A DNA stretch of 64,000 nucleotides from Lachnospiraceae bacterium MD329 (GTDB lineage Bacteria > Bacillota > Clostridia > UBA1381): assembly GCA_010206265.1 (NCBI GenBank), contig VIQV01000008.1, positions 34,964 through 98,963 on the forward strand, given 5' to 3'. A program made the position numbers and the translations under genes. Below are positions 63,945-64,000 of the stretch, one piece after another (within the stretch, counting starts at the first letter, position 1; each line of letters begins with the position of its first letter). Under the pieces are notes generated by a model. That model was not told the DNA's origin. It saw only the letters and a program-made list of their open reading frames with translations, and ran no database searches.

Positions 63945-64000
63945 CTCCTTTTGTGCTTTTACTTGACTGGCAGGTCTTTTTTATTATAGCACAAAAGGAG
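63945..64000 (-). mobile_element. IS200-type left end hairpin with sequestered ribosome site (cut by window edge)
   Basis: CTCCTTTTGTGCT (63945-63957) pairs perfectly with 63988-64000 over 13 bp. On the minus strand one arm carries the AAGGAGG ribosome site of the transposase frame, so folding would hide it, as known for IS200. A TATAAT-like box lies in the loop side. The rest of the element lies beyond the window or was lost. Confidence 0.7.

Overview
The window is about 40 % GC, uses AGGAGG-type ribosome binding sites, and carries a Gram-positive gene set (processive diglucosyl-diacylglycerol synthase type glycosyltransferase, rodA, HPr, TTG/GTG starts, lipobox lipoproteins, an agr-like two-component system, Tn916/Tn1549-like element pieces). 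This points to a low-GC member of the Clostridia, probably an anaerobic gut-type species. No marker here fixes the genus.

Layout. 1-2.7 kb: TrpXYZ/COG2984-type ABC importer operon. 2.7-4.1: citrate synthase. 4.3-6.8: four-gene operon (DJ-1 family, 5-formyl-THF cyclo-ligase, TatD nuclease, RNase HI), then tRNA-Trp. 7.0-10.1: secG, mnmG and a DUF624-like membrane gene. 10.25-11.8: an IS110-family element whose upstream non-coding end folds like a bridge RNA. 11.8-20.7: RluA pseudouridine synthase, glycolipid glycosyltransferase, MATE exporter, alaS, rodA, rho. 20.8-24.7: polyamine importer potABCD. 24.8-28.3: coaX, ilvE, HAD phosphatase, and an orphan eutS-eutP pair. 28.3-34.9: DUF1294 gene, CapD-like epimerase/dehydratase, GNAT, rarA, a membrane protein and a large GAP1-N2-like protein. 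35-42: heterodimeric ABC exporter, pyrG, PLP aminotransferase with an Lrp regulator. 42.5-46.0: HPr-like gene, orphan sugar-binding lipoprotein, five tRNA genes and a transglutaminase-like protein. 46.2-53.1: a quorum-sensing-like island with a secreted M6 metalloprotease, a Cys-free small peptide gene, a 56-residue AgrB N-terminal mini-gene, AgrC and AgrA, flanked by two XRE regulator genes. 53.1-61.7: decayed integrative element (truncated parA, repA, integrase stub, ParB chimera, truncated pcfB, one frameshifted and one intact large serine recombinase, sigma-like factor). 62.1-64.0: an ABC exporter whose 5' end has been replaced by the start of an IS200 transposase.

Most notable non-coding signals. 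(1) Two unlinked loci (29835-30028 and 42125-42349) share a 17-bp-spaced promoter, a G start 7 nt after the -10 box, a ~110-nt imperfect rod with a UGUGU apical loop, and a 3' module holding two mutually exclusive hairpins, the second an intrinsic terminator. They look like paralogous small RNAs of a family I cannot name. (2) The IS110 left-end RNA. (3) A pair of 17-bp direct repeats at 22-bp period upstream of a -10-only promoter in front of the mini-agrB/peptide genes, as expected for an AgrA-type LytTR regulator. (4) A ~400-bp gene-poor segment of the integrative element packed with nested complementary stems.

How the genes work together. Most of the window is housekeeping (translation, tRNA modification, secretion, cofactor and nucleotide synthesis, envelope). 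The accessory part is the agr-like island, which plausibly links cell density to a secreted protease or to the small peptide, and next to it the degraded conjugative element.
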